A stretch of DNA of 64,000 nt from Nocardia sp. CC227C (GTDB lineage Bacteria; Actinomycetota; Actinomycetes; Mycobacteriales; Mycobacteriaceae), in assembly GCF_030767025.1 (NCBI RefSeq), contig NZ_JASITE010000015.1, positions 62,001-126,000 on the forward strand, written 5' to 3'. Both the position numbers and the translations under genes were made by a program. Below the pieces are notes generated by a model that was not told the origin of the DNA, did no database searches, and saw only the letters and a program-made list of their open reading frames with translations. Shown one piece after another: positions 1-8,669 of the stretch. Numbering within the stretch: the first letter of the stretch is position 1; the number at the start of each line of letters is the position of its first letter.

Positions 1-2
1 GC

Positions 3-689
3 TATCGGACCGTATTGCCCGGTCTGCCCGACGGCACCGTCTGGGAGCGACTGGTCGCCCTCTACCGGGAGGTGGCGGCCACGGTCGCCGAGGTCGAGGG
101 CACGCCGGTGGTGCTGTCCGGGGATTGCACCGTCGCCCTGGGCACGCTGGCGGGTGTGCAGCGGCGCGGAATCGACCCCGCGATCGTCTGGTTCGACGCG
201 CACGGCGACGTGCACACGCGCGAATCGTCGACATCGGGCTATATCGGCGGCATGTCGCTGCGGCTGGCGCTCGGGGCACACGCGGACCTGATGGCCGAAC
301 CGCTCGGCCTGCGTCCGGTCGCCGCGGACCGGATGGTGCTGGTCGGCGCGCGCGATCTGGATCCCGGTGAGCGGGCATACCTGTCGACCGCGCCGGTGCG
401 GCAATGCGCGGTCGACGCCATCACCATGCCGGAGGGGCCGGTGCTGCTGCACATCGACGTCGACGTGATCACCGCCGAGGAGGTTCCGGGTCTGCTCTAT
501 CCGGTGACCGGCGGTCCGTCGCGCGACGCCGTGCTCGACTCGGTGCGGCGGGTGATCGCCACCGGTCGGGTCGTGGCCCTCGATATCGCGTGTCCCTGGA
601 AGCCGGACGAGTACCCGGAGCGCGCGGATCTGATCGCCGCGCTGACGGGACTGCTCGACACCCGTGCGCCCGGCGCGGAGCGCGAGTGA
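3..689 (+). CDS. Arginase/agmatinase-family ureohydrolase, 5' end outside window
   Basis: This is a Mn-dependent ureohydrolase fold (arginase, agmatinase or formiminoglutamase group), whose members hydrolyse guanidino or formimino substrates. The visible metal-ligand motifs are SGDCT near the start, DAHGD (about residue 62) and HIDVDVI (about residue 148). The frame is open back to the first bases of the window, with residues YRTV preceding LPGLPDGTVW. The TTG at position 15 is therefore probably internal and the true start lies upstream of the window. The substrate cannot be told from sequence alone because the family signature is loose here (DVDVITAEEVP rather than the strict agmatinase form). 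It ends 63 bp before the furA start and is probably not co-transcribed with it, since a furA promoter is visible in between. Confidence 0.8.
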   Translation, partial: YRTVLPGLPDGTVWERLVALYREVAATVAEVEGTPVVLSGDCTVALGTLAGVQRRGIDPAIVWFDAHGDVHTRESSTSGYIGGMSLRLALGAHADLMAEPLGLRPVAADRMVLVGARDLDPGERAYLSTAPVRQCAVDAITMPEGPVLLHIDVDVITAEEVPGLLYPVTGGPSRDAVLDSVRRVIATGRVVALDIACPWKPDEYPERADLIAALTGLLDTRAPGAERE

Positions 690-717
690 CAGCGGATTTC
701 CGGATCCGCCAGATTGC

Positions 718-746
718 TTGACTCGTTCCAGAAAGCGGACGAGACT
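718..746 (+). promoter_or_regulatory. Probable furA promoter for a leaderless transcript
   Basis: TTGACT at 718-723 is a strong -35 element, followed by a 17-nt spacer and GAGACT at 741-746. The GTG chosen as the furA start is at 753, about where transcription would begin, so the mRNA would be leaderless. Leaderless furA with an autoregulatory operator overlapping this region is known from mycobacteria. The TTGACT-plus-TTCCAGAAA arrangement here looks like that case. No Shine-Dalgarno sequence precedes the GTG. Confidence 0.5.
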
Positions 747-752
747 CTGGGT

Positions 753-1184
753 GTGCCCACGGCCACGGAATTCCAGCAGATGCTGCGGGGGGTTTCGCTG
801 CGCGTGACCGCTCCGCGGGTCGCGGTGCTCAGTGCCGTACACGACCATCCGCACGCCGATACCGATTCCATCATCCGCGCCGTCCGCGCCCGCCTGTCGG
901 CGGTATCGCACCAGGCGGTGTACGACTCGCTGCACACGCTGACCGCCGCGGGCCTGATCCGGTGCATTCAGCCCTCCGGATCGGTGGCCCGATACGAGAC
1001 GCGGGTCGGCGACAACCATCACCATGTCGTCTGCCGGAACTGCGGGGCCATCGCCGATGTCGACTGCGCCGTCGGTGCGGCCCCGTGTCTGACCGCGTCC
1101 GACGACAGCGGTTACACCATCGACGAGGCCGAGGTCATCTACTGGGGTCTGTGCCCCGACTGCGCCGCGGCCCGACGCCCCTGA
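753..1184 (+). CDS. furA: Fur-family peroxide/iron regulator FurA
   Basis: This 143-aa metalloregulator represses katG and itself in actinobacteria. The winged-helix region contains the recognition stretch SHQAVYDSLHTLTAAG. It is followed by the metal-binding segment GDNHHHVVCRNCG, with HHH and a CxxC, and by a C-terminal CPDC. The HHH-CxxC...CPDC layout matches mycobacterial FurA. The GTG at 753 is preferred over the upstream TTG at 714 because the 714 codon overlaps the putative -35 box and the 753 start gives the usual FurA N-terminus. katG follows after 30 bp, as in the mycobacterial furA-katG operon. Confidence 0.93.
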   Translation: MPTATEFQQMLRGVSLRVTAPRVAVLSAVHDHPHADTDSIIRAVRARLSAVSHQAVYDSLHTLTAAGLIRCIQPSGSVARYETRVGDNHHHVVCRNCGAIADVDCAVGAAPCLTASDDSGYTIDEAEVIYWGLCPDCAAARRP

Positions 1185-1214
1185 TCGCAGCCCACTCCTT
1201 CAGGAAGGAATGTC

Positions 1215-3419
1215 GTGACATCCGAAACTCACAGCACCAGCGAGAGTGAGAACCCGGCGATCCCGGCCCCGACCCCCAAGACCGACCACCGCCCGCGCAC
1301 CAACAAGGACTGGTGGCCGGAGCAGATCGATGTCTCGGTGCTGCACGCGCACTCCTCGAAATCCAACCCGCTCGGCGCGGATTTCGACTACGCCGAAGAG
1401 TTCAAGAAGCTGGATGTCGAGGCGCTGAAGGCGGATGTGGCCGCGGTGCTGACCGATTCGAAGGACTGGTGGCCCGCCGACTACGGCAATTACGGCGGCC
1501 TGTTCATCCGCATGAGCTGGCACGCCGCGGGCACCTACCGCATCGCCGACGGGCGCGGTGGCGGCGGGCAGGGCGCGCAGCGCTTCGCGCCGCTGAACAG
1601 CTGGCCCGACAACGCCAATCTGGACAAGGCCCGCCGCCTGCTGTGGCCGGTCAAGCAGAAGTACGGCAACAAGATCTCCTGGGCCGACCTGCTGGTGTTC
1701 GCGGGCAATGTGGCCCTGGAGTCCATGGGGTTCAAGACCTTCGGCTTCGGCTTCGGCCGCCCCGACGTGTGGGAGCCGGAGGAGATCTTCTGGGGGCCGG
1801 AGGACACCTGGCTCGGCGATGAGCGCTACAGCGGCGACCGCGAACTCTCCGGTCCGCTCGGCGCGGTCCAGATGGGCCTGATCTACGTGAATCCGGAAGG
1901 GCCCAACGGTCAGCCGGATCCGGTGGCCGCCGCCCGCGATATCCGCGAGACGTTCGGCCGCATGGCCATGAACGACGAGGAGACCGCCGCGCTCATCGTC
2001 GGCGGGCACAGCTTCGGCAAGACCCACGGCGCGGGCAACGCCGACCTGGTCGGGCCGGAACCCGAGGCCGCCCCGATCGAACAGCAGGGGCTGGGCTGGA
2101 AGAGCGCGCACGGCACGGGCAAGGGCAAGGACGCCATCACCAGCGGGCTCGAGGTGGTGTGGACCTCCACCCCGACGCAGTGGAGCAACGGTTTCCTGCA
2201 GAACCTGTACGGCTACGAATGGGAGCTGACCAAGAGCCCCGCCGGGGCCTGGCAGTGGACCGCCAAGGACGGCGCGGGCGCGGGCACCATCCCGGACCCG
2301 TTCGGCGGTCCGGGCCGCGCCCCGACCATGCTGACCACCGATCTGTCGCTGCGCGAGGATCCGATCTACCGCGAGATCACCAGCCGCTGGCTGGAGCATC
2401 CCGAGGAGCTGGCCGAGGCGTTCGCCAAGGCGTGGTACAAGCTGCTGCACCGCGATATGGGTCCGATCAGCCGCTACCTGGGTCCCTGGGTGCCCGAGCC
2501 GCAGCTGTGGCAGGATCCGGTGCCCGCCGTCGATCACGAACTGGTGGACGATCAGGACGTGGCGGCGCTCAAGGCCACGGTGCTCGACTCCGGGCTGTCG
2601 GTGGCGCAGCTGGTCAAGACCGCGTGGGCGTCGGCGGCGAGCTTCCGCAGCACCGACAAGCGCGGCGGCGCGAACGGCGCCCGCATCCGGCTCGAACCCC
2701 AGAAGGACTGGGAGGTCAACGAACCCGCCGAACTGGCGCGGGTGCTGCCCGTGCTGGAGCGCATCCGGGAGGAGTTCAACGGCTCCGCCGCGGGCGGCAA
2801 GAAGATCTCGCTCGCCGATCTGATCGTGCTCGCGGGCTCGGCGGCCGTCGAGAAGGCCGCCAAGGACGCCGGGCACGAAGTCACGGTGCCGTTCTCGCCC
2901 GGCCGCACCGACGCCACCCAGGAGAACACGGATGTGGAGTCGTTCGCGGTGCTGGAGCCGCGCGCCGACGGCTTCCGCAACTATGTGCGCTCCGGTGAGA
3001 AGGCCCCGCTGGAACGGCTGCTGCTGGACCGGGCGTACATGCTCGACCTGACGGCTCCCCGGTTGACCGTGCTGATCGGCGGTATGCGCGCCCTCGGCGC
3101 GAATTACGGCGGCTCCGAACACGGTGTCTTCACCGACCGCCCGGGCTCGCTGACGAACGACTTCTTCGTCAACCTGCTCGACGACAACACCGAGTGGAAG
3201 CCGTCGGACGCGTCGGAGAACGTGTACGAGGGCGTCGATCGCGCCTCCGGCAAGAAACGCTGGACGGCGACCGCCAACGACCTGGTCTTCGGCTCGCATT
3301 CGGTGCTGCGCGCCATGGCCGAGGTGTACGCCCAGCAGGACGCGGGCCGAAAGTTCGTCGACGACTTCGTCGCCGCCTGGGTGGGTGTCATGGAGAACGA
3401 CCGCTTCGACCTCGCCTGA
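1215..3419 (+). CDS. katG: Catalase-peroxidase KatG
   Basis: This bifunctional haem catalase-peroxidase (734 aa, usual length) detoxifies H2O2 and in mycobacteria activates isoniazid. The distal haem pocket is R99-W102-H103 (motif RMSWH). The proximal histidine is H265 in GGHSFGKTHGAG. The Met-Tyr-Trp cofactor residues are expected at W102, Y224 and M250 (offset of -5 from M. tuberculosis numbering). S310 in DAITSGLEVVW corresponds to the residue whose change (S315T) gives isoniazid resistance, and it is wild-type here. The GTG start at 1215 is preceded by AGGAAGGA at 1202-1209. A second, degenerate peroxidase domain makes up the C-terminal half. The gene follows furA and is probably controlled by it. 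Confidence 0.97.
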   Translation: MTSETHSTSESENPAIPAPTPKTDHRPRTNKDWWPEQIDVSVLHAHSSKSNPLGADFDYAEEFKKLDVEALKADVAAVLTDSKDWWPADYGNYGGLFIRMSWHAAGTYRIADGRGGGGQGAQRFAPLNSWPDNANLDKARRLLWPVKQKYGNKISWADLLVFAGNVALESMGFKTFGFGFGRPDVWEPEEIFWGPEDTWLGDERYSGDRELSGPLGAVQMGLIYVNPEGPNGQPDPVAAARDIRETFGRMAMNDEETAALIVGGHSFGKTHGAGNADLVGPEPEAAPIEQQGLGWKSAHGTGKGKDAITSGLEVVWTSTPTQWSNGFLQNLYGYEWELTKSPAGAWQWTAKDGAGAGTIPDPFGGPGRAPTMLTTDLSLREDPIYREITSRWLEHPEELAEAFAKAWYKLLHRDMGPISRYLGPWVPEPQLWQDPVPAVDHELVDDQDVAALKATVLDSGLSVAQLVKTAWASAASFRSTDKRGGANGARIRLEPQKDWEVNEPAELARVLPVLERIREEFNGSAAGGKKISLADLIVLAGSAAVEKAAKDAGHEVTVPFSPGRTDATQENTDVESFAVLEPRADGFRNYVRSGEKAPLERLLLDRAYMLDLTAPRLTVLIGGMRALGANYGGSEHGVFTDRPGSLTNDFFVNLLDDNTEWKPSDASENVYEGVDRASGKKRWTATANDLVFGSHSVLRAMAEVYAQQDAGRKFVDDFVAAWVGVMENDRFDLA

Positions 3420-3438
3420 GGCCTCCGCGCGTCGCGGC

Positions 3439-3480
3439 ACGACGTCCGGTCCGGTCCCGCGGGACCGGACCGGACGTCGT
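3439..3480. terminator. 42-bp perfect palindrome, bidirectional terminator katG/prpC
   Basis: The sequence from 3439 to 3480 is a perfect inverted repeat with two 21-nt arms (ACGACGTCCGGTCC... and its complement). It fills most of the 66-bp gap between the convergent katG and prpC stop codons. There is no U-tract on either side, as is common for actinobacterial terminators. A symmetrical hairpin here can end transcription from both directions. Confidence 0.8.
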
Positions 3481-3485
3481 ATCCC

Positions 3486-4676
3486 TCAGGCCACGACGGA
3501 ACCCACGACGGAACGCTGTGGTACGCCGACGTATTCGCTCAGCGGCCGGATCAGGGCATTGGATTCGCCCTGCTCGATGATGTGGGCGGTCCAGCCGGTG
3601 ATGCGGCTCATGACGAAGATCGGGGTGAACACCTCGATATCGAAGCCGAGCAGGTAATAGGCCGGGCCGGTCGGGAAATCGAGGTTGGGTGCGATCCCGG
3701 TCTCCGCGGCCATGGTGCGTTCCAGCGCGTCGTACATCCGCACCCAGATGTCGCCGTCGGTGGCGGCGGCGATATCCAGCAACGCCCGCTTCATGGTCGG
3801 CACCCGGGAATCGCCGTTCTTGTAGACCCGGTGGCCGAAGCCCATGACCTTCTCCTTGTGCGCCAGTTTGGCGCGCAGCCACTGCTCGGCCCGGTCGGGA
3901 TCGCCGATCTCGAGCATGTGGTGCATGACGGCCTCGTTCGCGCCGCCGTGCAGTGGGCCCTTGAGTGCGCCGATGGCGGCGGTGACCGCGCTGTAGATGT
4001 CCGACAGCGTGGAGGTGACCACGCGGGCGGCGAAGGTGGAGGCGTTGAAGCTGTGCTCGGCGTACAGGATCAGGGAGACCTCGAACGCCTTGACCAGCTC
4101 GGGCGCGGGCACCTTGCCGAAACACATGTTGAGGAAGTTCTCGGCGAAGCCCAGATGTGAATGCGGCGCGATGGGTTCCAGGCCGTGCCGCTTGCGGTGG
4201 TCGGCGGCCACGATGGTGGGCAGCACCGCCATCATGCGCAGCGCCTTGGCGCGATTGGCCCGCGGTGAGTTGTCGTCCTCCAGCGGGTCTTCGGCACCGA
4301 GATAGCTGATCGCGGTGCGCACCACATCCATCGGGTGGCAGTTGTCGGGCATCTTCGTGATGAGCGACAGCAGCGAGCGGTCGGCACGGCGGGAGGCGCG
4401 TTCCTGCTGGCAGAACAACGCGTACTGCGCGTCGTTCGGCAGTTCGCCGTGCCAGAGCAGGTACGCGACCTGTTCGAAGGTGCACGTGGCCGCCAGATCC
4501 TGTACCGCGTAGCCGCGGTAGGTCAGCGAATTGGTTTCGGGCACCACCTTGGAGATCGCGGTGGTGTCGACGACGACGCCCGCGAGACCCTTGTAGATGG
4601 TCGGGACGGCCGTCTCCGGCCCACCCGTCACGCGGCCACCGCTCCTCGCCGAATCGCCGTGTAATGCGGTGTTCAT
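3486..4676 (-). CDS. prpC: 2-methylcitrate synthase PrpC
   Basis: This 396-aa citrate-synthase-fold enzyme condenses propionyl-CoA with oxaloacetate to 2-methylcitrate. The catalytic set is present: H208 in AEHSFNAST, H243 in PLHGGANEA, H282 in GFGHRVYKNGDSR and D333 in LDFPTGPAYY. Position in a prpDBC operon next to prpR makes methylcitrate synthase the right call rather than the housekeeping gltA, although such enzymes also accept acetyl-CoA. The ATG at 4676 overlaps the prpB stop codon in an ATGA. The frame stays open further upstream but runs through prpB, so that extension is rejected. Confidence 0.93.
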   Translation of the reverse strand: MNTALHGDSARSGGRVTGGPETAVPTIYKGLAGVVVDTTAISKVVPETNSLTYRGYAVQDLAATCTFEQVAYLLWHGELPNDAQYALFCQQERASRRADRSLLSLITKMPDNCHPMDVVRTAISYLGAEDPLEDDNSPRANRAKALRMMAVLPTIVAADHRKRHGLEPIAPHSHLGFAENFLNMCFGKVPAPELVKAFEVSLILYAEHSFNASTFAARVVTSTLSDIYSAVTAAIGALKGPLHGGANEAVMHHMLEIGDPDRAEQWLRAKLAHKEKVMGFGHRVYKNGDSRVPTMKRALLDIAAATDGDIWVRMYDALERTMAAETGIAPNLDFPTGPAYYLLGFDIEVFTPIFVMSRITGWTAHIIEQGESNALIRPLSEYVGVPQRSVVGSVVA

Positions 4677-5587
4677 GGCTTCCCTTCCAGAGCGAAATTG
4701 AAGATATCGGAATCGAATTCGTTGTATCGCTCGTACCGCAGCAGTTCGTAGAGGCGGCTGCGATGCTGCATCCGGTCCAGCAGGCCGGACTGCGTACCCT
4801 GCTCGAAGATCTCCCGCAGCCCGACCTCGGCGGCGTACATCGCCAGACGCAGCGTGGACACCGGATAGATGACGGCGTTGTAGCCGATCGACTCCAGCAC
4901 CTCGGCGGCCAGCAGTTCGGACTTGCCGAACTCGGTCATATTGGCCAGCAGCGGAATCGACACCGCCGCGCGGAACCGCTCGAATTCGGCGGCGGTGTGC
5001 AGCGCCTCGGTGAAGATCAGATCCGCACCTGCGTCCGCGTAGGCCCGCGCTCGTTCGATCGCGGCGTCGATCCCCTCGATCCCGGCGGCGTCGGTGCGGG
5101 CGCAGATCACGAAATTCGGGTCGCGCCGGGCCGATACGGCCGCCCGCAGCCGCCGCACCATCTCCTCGGCGGGCACCACCGCCTTGCCGTCGAGATGGCC
5201 GCAGCGCTTGGGGTTGACCTGATCCTCGAGATGCAGGCCCGCGATTCCGGCGTCCTCCATGACGGTGACGGTGCGGGCGGCGCTCATCGGCTCGCCGAAA
5301 CCGGTATCGGCGTCGATGAGCACCGGCAGATCGGTCACCCGGGCGATCTGCTGACCGCGCCCGGCCACCTCGGTGAGGGTGGTCAGGCCGATATCGGGCA
5401 GCGCCAGATCGGCCGAGAGCACCGCGCCGGAGACATACACGCCCTCGAAGCCGATCTCCTGAATCAGCTTGGCCACCAATGGGTTGAAGGCTCCCGGGAA
5501 CCGCTGGACACGGCCCGAGGCGAGTCCGGCCTTGAAGGCGGCGCGCTTGTCGGCGGCAGAGGTGGCGGCGGCGAGCAGGCCCGTCAT
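4673..5587 (-). CDS. prpB: Methylisocitrate lyase PrpB
   Basis: This 304-aa member of the isocitrate lyase/PEP mutase superfamily cleaves 2-methylisocitrate to pyruvate and succinate, the last step of the methylcitrate cycle. Visible residues are the Mg-binding DADTGFGE (D92, D94), E121 in HLEDQVNPK and the catalytic-loop signature KRCGH at 127-131. Its start overlaps the prpD stop by one base (TGATG) and its stop overlaps the prpC start, so translation is coupled. M. tuberculosis lacks a dedicated PrpB and uses isocitrate lyase for this step, so this organism differs on that point. Confidence 0.94.
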   Translation of the reverse strand: MTGLLAAATSAADKRAAFKAGLASGRVQRFPGAFNPLVAKLIQEIGFEGVYVSGAVLSADLALPDIGLTTLTEVAGRGQQIARVTDLPVLIDADTGFGEPMSAARTVTVMEDAGIAGLHLEDQVNPKRCGHLDGKAVVPAEEMVRRLRAAVSARRDPNFVICARTDAAGIEGIDAAIERARAYADAGADLIFTEALHTAAEFERFRAAVSIPLLANMTEFGKSELLAAEVLESIGYNAVIYPVSTLRLAMYAAEVGLREIFEQGTQSGLLDRMQHRSRLYELLRYERYNEFDSDIFNFALEGKP

Positions 5588-7089
5588 CAGAACAGCCCCC
5601 GCGGCGACCGGGGCGCGCGGGCGAGCACATCCGCCGACACGGTGAAGGTGAGCTCGGGCAGCTCGGCGGCGGACAGCGCACCCGCGCGCTGCGCGACCTC
5701 GAGGAAGCGGTCCTGCTCGGCCGGTTCGATCACGCCCTCGGCGAGGGTGCGGAACTTGGCGATGTACTGTTCGCGGGCGAACGGGCGCGCGCCCAGCGGA
5801 TGCGCGTCGGCGGCGGCCAGCTCGTCGGTGATGACCTCACCGCTCTTCAGGGTCACCTCGGCGCGTGCGCCGAACGCCTTCTCGTTCGGATCGGTGGAAT
5901 GGTAGCGACGCGTCCACTCCGGATCCTCGGCGGTGGAGATCTTGCGCCACAGCTCGACGGTGTCGGGCCGCTGCGCGCGCTCGGGCGCGTAGGAGCGCTC
6001 GTGATGCCAGGTGCCGTCCTGCAATGCCACCGCGAAGATGTACATGATCGAGTGATCGAGGGTTTCGCGCGACGCCCGGGGATCGAACTTCTGCGGATCG
6101 CGAGAACCGGTGCCGATCACATAGTGGGTGTGGTGGCTGGTGTGCAGTACGACCGACGCGATCTGATCGAGGTCGCCGATCCGCTCGCGCAGCCGGAATG
6201 CCAGGTCGATCGGGGCCTGACTCTGGTACTCGGACGAATGCTCCTTGGTGTAGGTGTCGAGAATGCCGCGCTTGGGCTCACCCGGACCGGGCAGCGGCAC
6301 CGAGTACTCCCGGTCGGGGCCGCCCAGCAGCCAGGCGATCACACCGTCCTCGCCCTCCCAGATCGGAGACGGCGCGCCCTCGCCACGCATGGCGCGGTCC
6401 ACGGCCTCCACGGCCATCTTTCCGGCGAAGGCGGGGGCGTATGCCTTCCAGCTGGAGATTTCGCCCTTGCGGGACTGGCGGGTGGCGGTGGTGGTGTGCA
6501 GCGCCTGGCCGATGGCCTGGTAGATGGTCTCGGTGTCGAGGCCGAGCAGGGTGCCGATACCGGCGGCGGCCGACGGGCCGAGGTGGGCGACGTGGTCGAT
6601 CTTGTGCTCGTGCAGGCAGATCGCGCGCACCAGATCGACCTGGATCTCGTAACCCGTCGCCAGACCGCGGATCAGATCGCGGCCGGAGCGTCCCGCATGC
6701 TGCGCCACCGCGAGGATGGACGGGATGTTGTCACCGGGATGCGAGTACTCCGCGGCCAGGAAGGTGTCGTGGAAGTCGAGTTCGCGCACCGCGACACCAT
6801 TGGCCCAGGCGGCCCACTCCGGTGAGCAGCGGCCGTCGACGCCGAAGACGGTGGCACCGGGCTGGTAGGGGTGGGCCAGCGCCTGGGCGCGGGCATTGGC
6901 GACGGGGCGGCGGGTGATCGCGGCCGCGGCCACGGCGGCATTGTCGATGATCCGGTTGACGATCATCTCCTCCGTCTCCGGGGCAACCTCCACGGCATCG
7001 GCGGCCACCTCGGCGATCCGCCACGCGAGATGCTCCTCCCGGGGGAAGTTCTCCGCGGAGCGGTGGGTGCGGACGAGATGGTTCTTCAC
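5587..7089 (-). CDS. prpD: 2-methylcitrate dehydratase PrpD
   Basis: This 500-aa MmgE/PrpD-family protein dehydrates 2-methylcitrate to 2-methyl-cis-aconitate and is the first gene of the prpDBC operon. I chose the GTG at 7089 (sequence MKNHLVRTHRSAE) because TGGGAGGG lies 8 nt upstream. The frame is open to 7134 but that extension has no ribosome-binding site. Family-typical stretches include GVDGRCSPEWAAWANG, ELDFHDTFLAAEYSHPGDN and LHTTTATRQSRKGEISSWK. It is divergent from prpR, with about 155 bp between the two starts carrying both promoters. Confidence 0.94.
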   Translation of the reverse strand: MKNHLVRTHRSAENFPREEHLAWRIAEVAADAVEVAPETEEMIVNRIIDNAAVAAAAITRRPVANARAQALAHPYQPGATVFGVDGRCSPEWAAWANGVAVRELDFHDTFLAAEYSHPGDNIPSILAVAQHAGRSGRDLIRGLATGYEIQVDLVRAICLHEHKIDHVAHLGPSAAAGIGTLLGLDTETIYQAIGQALHTTTATRQSRKGEISSWKAYAPAFAGKMAVEAVDRAMRGEGAPSPIWEGEDGVIAWLLGGPDREYSVPLPGPGEPKRGILDTYTKEHSSEYQSQAPIDLAFRLRERIGDLDQIASVVLHTSHHTHYVIGTGSRDPQKFDPRASRETLDHSIMYIFAVALQDGTWHHERSYAPERAQRPDTVELWRKISTAEDPEWTRRYHSTDPNEKAFGARAEVTLKSGEVITDELAAADAHPLGARPFAREQYIAKFRTLAEGVIEPAEQDRFLEVAQRAGALSAAELPELTFTVSADVLARAPRSPRGLF

Positions 7090-7244
7090 GGTCGGGGCCC
7101 TCCCAGGCTTCGATGGTCGGCGGTAATTTCGCACGCTATACAGCCCGGGACGCGATGGAAATCCCCCGCAAATGCCTATTTTTGTGTAAGCGCGGCTGTG
7201 AAATTGTGAAAGTTGCGGAAATCTGGGATTGCTAGATTGAGGGC
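7090..7244. promoter_or_regulatory. Divergent prpD/prpR control region
   Basis: This AT-richer 155-bp segment separates the two starts. TAGATT at 7233-7238 is a good actinobacterial -10 box and sits 6 nt before the prpR ATG at 7245, implying a leaderless prpR mRNA. A direct repeat TGTGAAA / TTGTGAAAG at 7197-7212 and nearby CAAATGCC and TTTGTGTAAGC are candidate operator elements for PrpR, which controls prpDC divergently in mycobacteria. I could not find an exact copy of a published PrpR box. Confidence 0.45.
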
Positions 7245-8669
7245 ATGCAGAAGATGTATGCGGGCGCGCGACTGCGCACGCTCCGGGAACAGCGGGGACT
7301 CTCCCAGTCGGCGCTGGCCAAGGCGCTGGAGCTATCCGTGAGCTACATCAACCAGCTCGAGCACGATCAGCGGCCGCTGACGGTGCCGGTGCTGCTGCGC
7401 CTGAATTCCCGCTTCGATCTGGATATGGGCTTCTTCGCCGCCGACACCGACGCCCGGCTCATCGCCGACCTCCAGGACGTCTTCGCCGAGGATCCCGACG
7501 GCGCCGCCATCACCACCGCGGAGATGGACGATCTGGTGGCCCGGGTGCCCGCGGCGGCGCGCCTGCTCGTCTCCCTGCATCGCCGACTGCGCGGGGCGAC
7601 CGAGCAGCTGGAGCGCTTCTCCGCCGAAATCGACGGCGGCCGTGGCGAATCCGCCACGGCCATGCCCTACGAGGATGTGCGCGACTACTTCTACGACCGG
7701 CGCAACCACATCCCCGAACTCGACACCGCGGCCGAGGAGTTGTTCGCGCGCAACGGTTTCAACCTCGGTGGGCTCGACCTGCAGCTGACCCGGCTGCTGC
7801 GCGAGCGGTTCGACATCGCGGTGGTGATCCGCAGCGACGACCCGAACCACCCCGGACCCAAGCGCAGGTACGACCCGAACGACCGGGTGCTGACCCTGGC
7901 ACGACGGCTCACGGCCGGGCAGCGGGCCTTCCAACTGGCCACGCAGCTGGCCTTTCTCACCCAGGGCGCGGTCATCGCCGACCTCATCGACGAGGCCGAC
8001 GCCATGCCGGAGCATTCGCGGGGACTGCTGCGGATCGGCCTGGCCAACTACTTCGCCGGTGCGCTCATCCTGCCCTACACGCAGTTCTGGACGGCCGCCG
8101 AAGCGCTGCGCTACGACATCGAACTGCTCGCCGCCAAGTTCGAGGTCGGTTTCGAAACCGTCTGCCACCGCCTGTCCACCCTGCAGCGGCCCGGCAGTCG
8201 CGGGGTGCCGTTCTTCTTCGTCCGCACCGACCGCGCCGGCAATATCTCGAAACGTCAGTCCGCCACCGCATTCCACTTCTCCCGGGTGGGCGGCAGCTGT
8301 CCGCTGTGGGTGGTGCACGAGGCATTCGCCACCCCGGGCAGCATCCGCACCCAGATCGCGAAGATGCCCGACGGACGCAACTACCTGTGGCTGGCCCGCA
8401 CCACCGACGAGAAGTCGCCCGGATACCTTTCCCCGAAACGGGATTTCGCCATCGGCCTGGGCTGCGACCTGGCCTACGCGGACAAACTCGTCTACTCTCA
8501 CGCGCTGCCCGTCGACGATCCGAGTGCGGCCGTGCCGATCGGCGCGGGCTGCAAGGTCTGCGAGCGCACCGACTGCGCCCAGCGCGCCTTCCCGCAACTG
8601 GGCCGGCCGATCCGGGTGGACGACAACAGCTCACTGAATATTCCGTACGTGCCGTCCACCACGGCGTGA
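7245..8669 (+). CDS. prpR: PrpR/RamB-type short-chain fatty acyl regulator
   Basis: This 474-aa regulator of the ScfR family is presumed to activate prpDBC in response to propionate metabolites. It has an N-terminal Xre/Cro helix-turn-helix (about residues 10-65, with LREQRGLSQSALAKALELS), a middle IrrE/ImmA-like region and a C-terminal domain. That last domain holds the cysteine cluster C436-x2-C439-x4-C444 (GCKVCERTDC). In M. tuberculosis PrpR the C-terminal domain binds short-chain acyl-CoA and a [4Fe-4S] cluster, and the cysteines here fit that. Its divergent position next to prpD supports the assignment over RamB. Confidence 0.88.
   Translation: MQKMYAGARLRTLREQRGLSQSALAKALELSVSYINQLEHDQRPLTVPVLLRLNSRFDLDMGFFAADTDARLIADLQDVFAEDPDGAAITTAEMDDLVARVPAAARLLVSLHRRLRGATEQLERFSAEIDGGRGESATAMPYEDVRDYFYDRRNHIPELDTAAEELFARNGFNLGGLDLQLTRLLRERFDIAVVIRSDDPNHPGPKRRYDPNDRVLTLARRLTAGQRAFQLATQLAFLTQGAVIADLIDEADAMPEHSRGLLRIGLANYFAGALILPYTQFWTAAEALRYDIELLAAKFEVGFETVCHRLSTLQRPGSRGVPFFFVRTDRAGNISKRQSATAFHFSRVGGSCPLWVVHEAFATPGSIRTQIAKMPDGRNYLWLARTTDEKSPGYLSPKRDFAIGLGCDLAYADKLVYSHALPVDDPSAAVPIGAGCKVCERTDCAQRAFPQLGRPIRVDDNSSLNIPYVPSTTA

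Noticed and set aside
1200..3440. Very long open frame on the minus strand opposite katG
   Set aside because: High-GC codon bias of katG keeps the opposite frame free of stops. The translation is rich in Arg, Gly and His without any domain, and the plus-strand protein is unmistakable.
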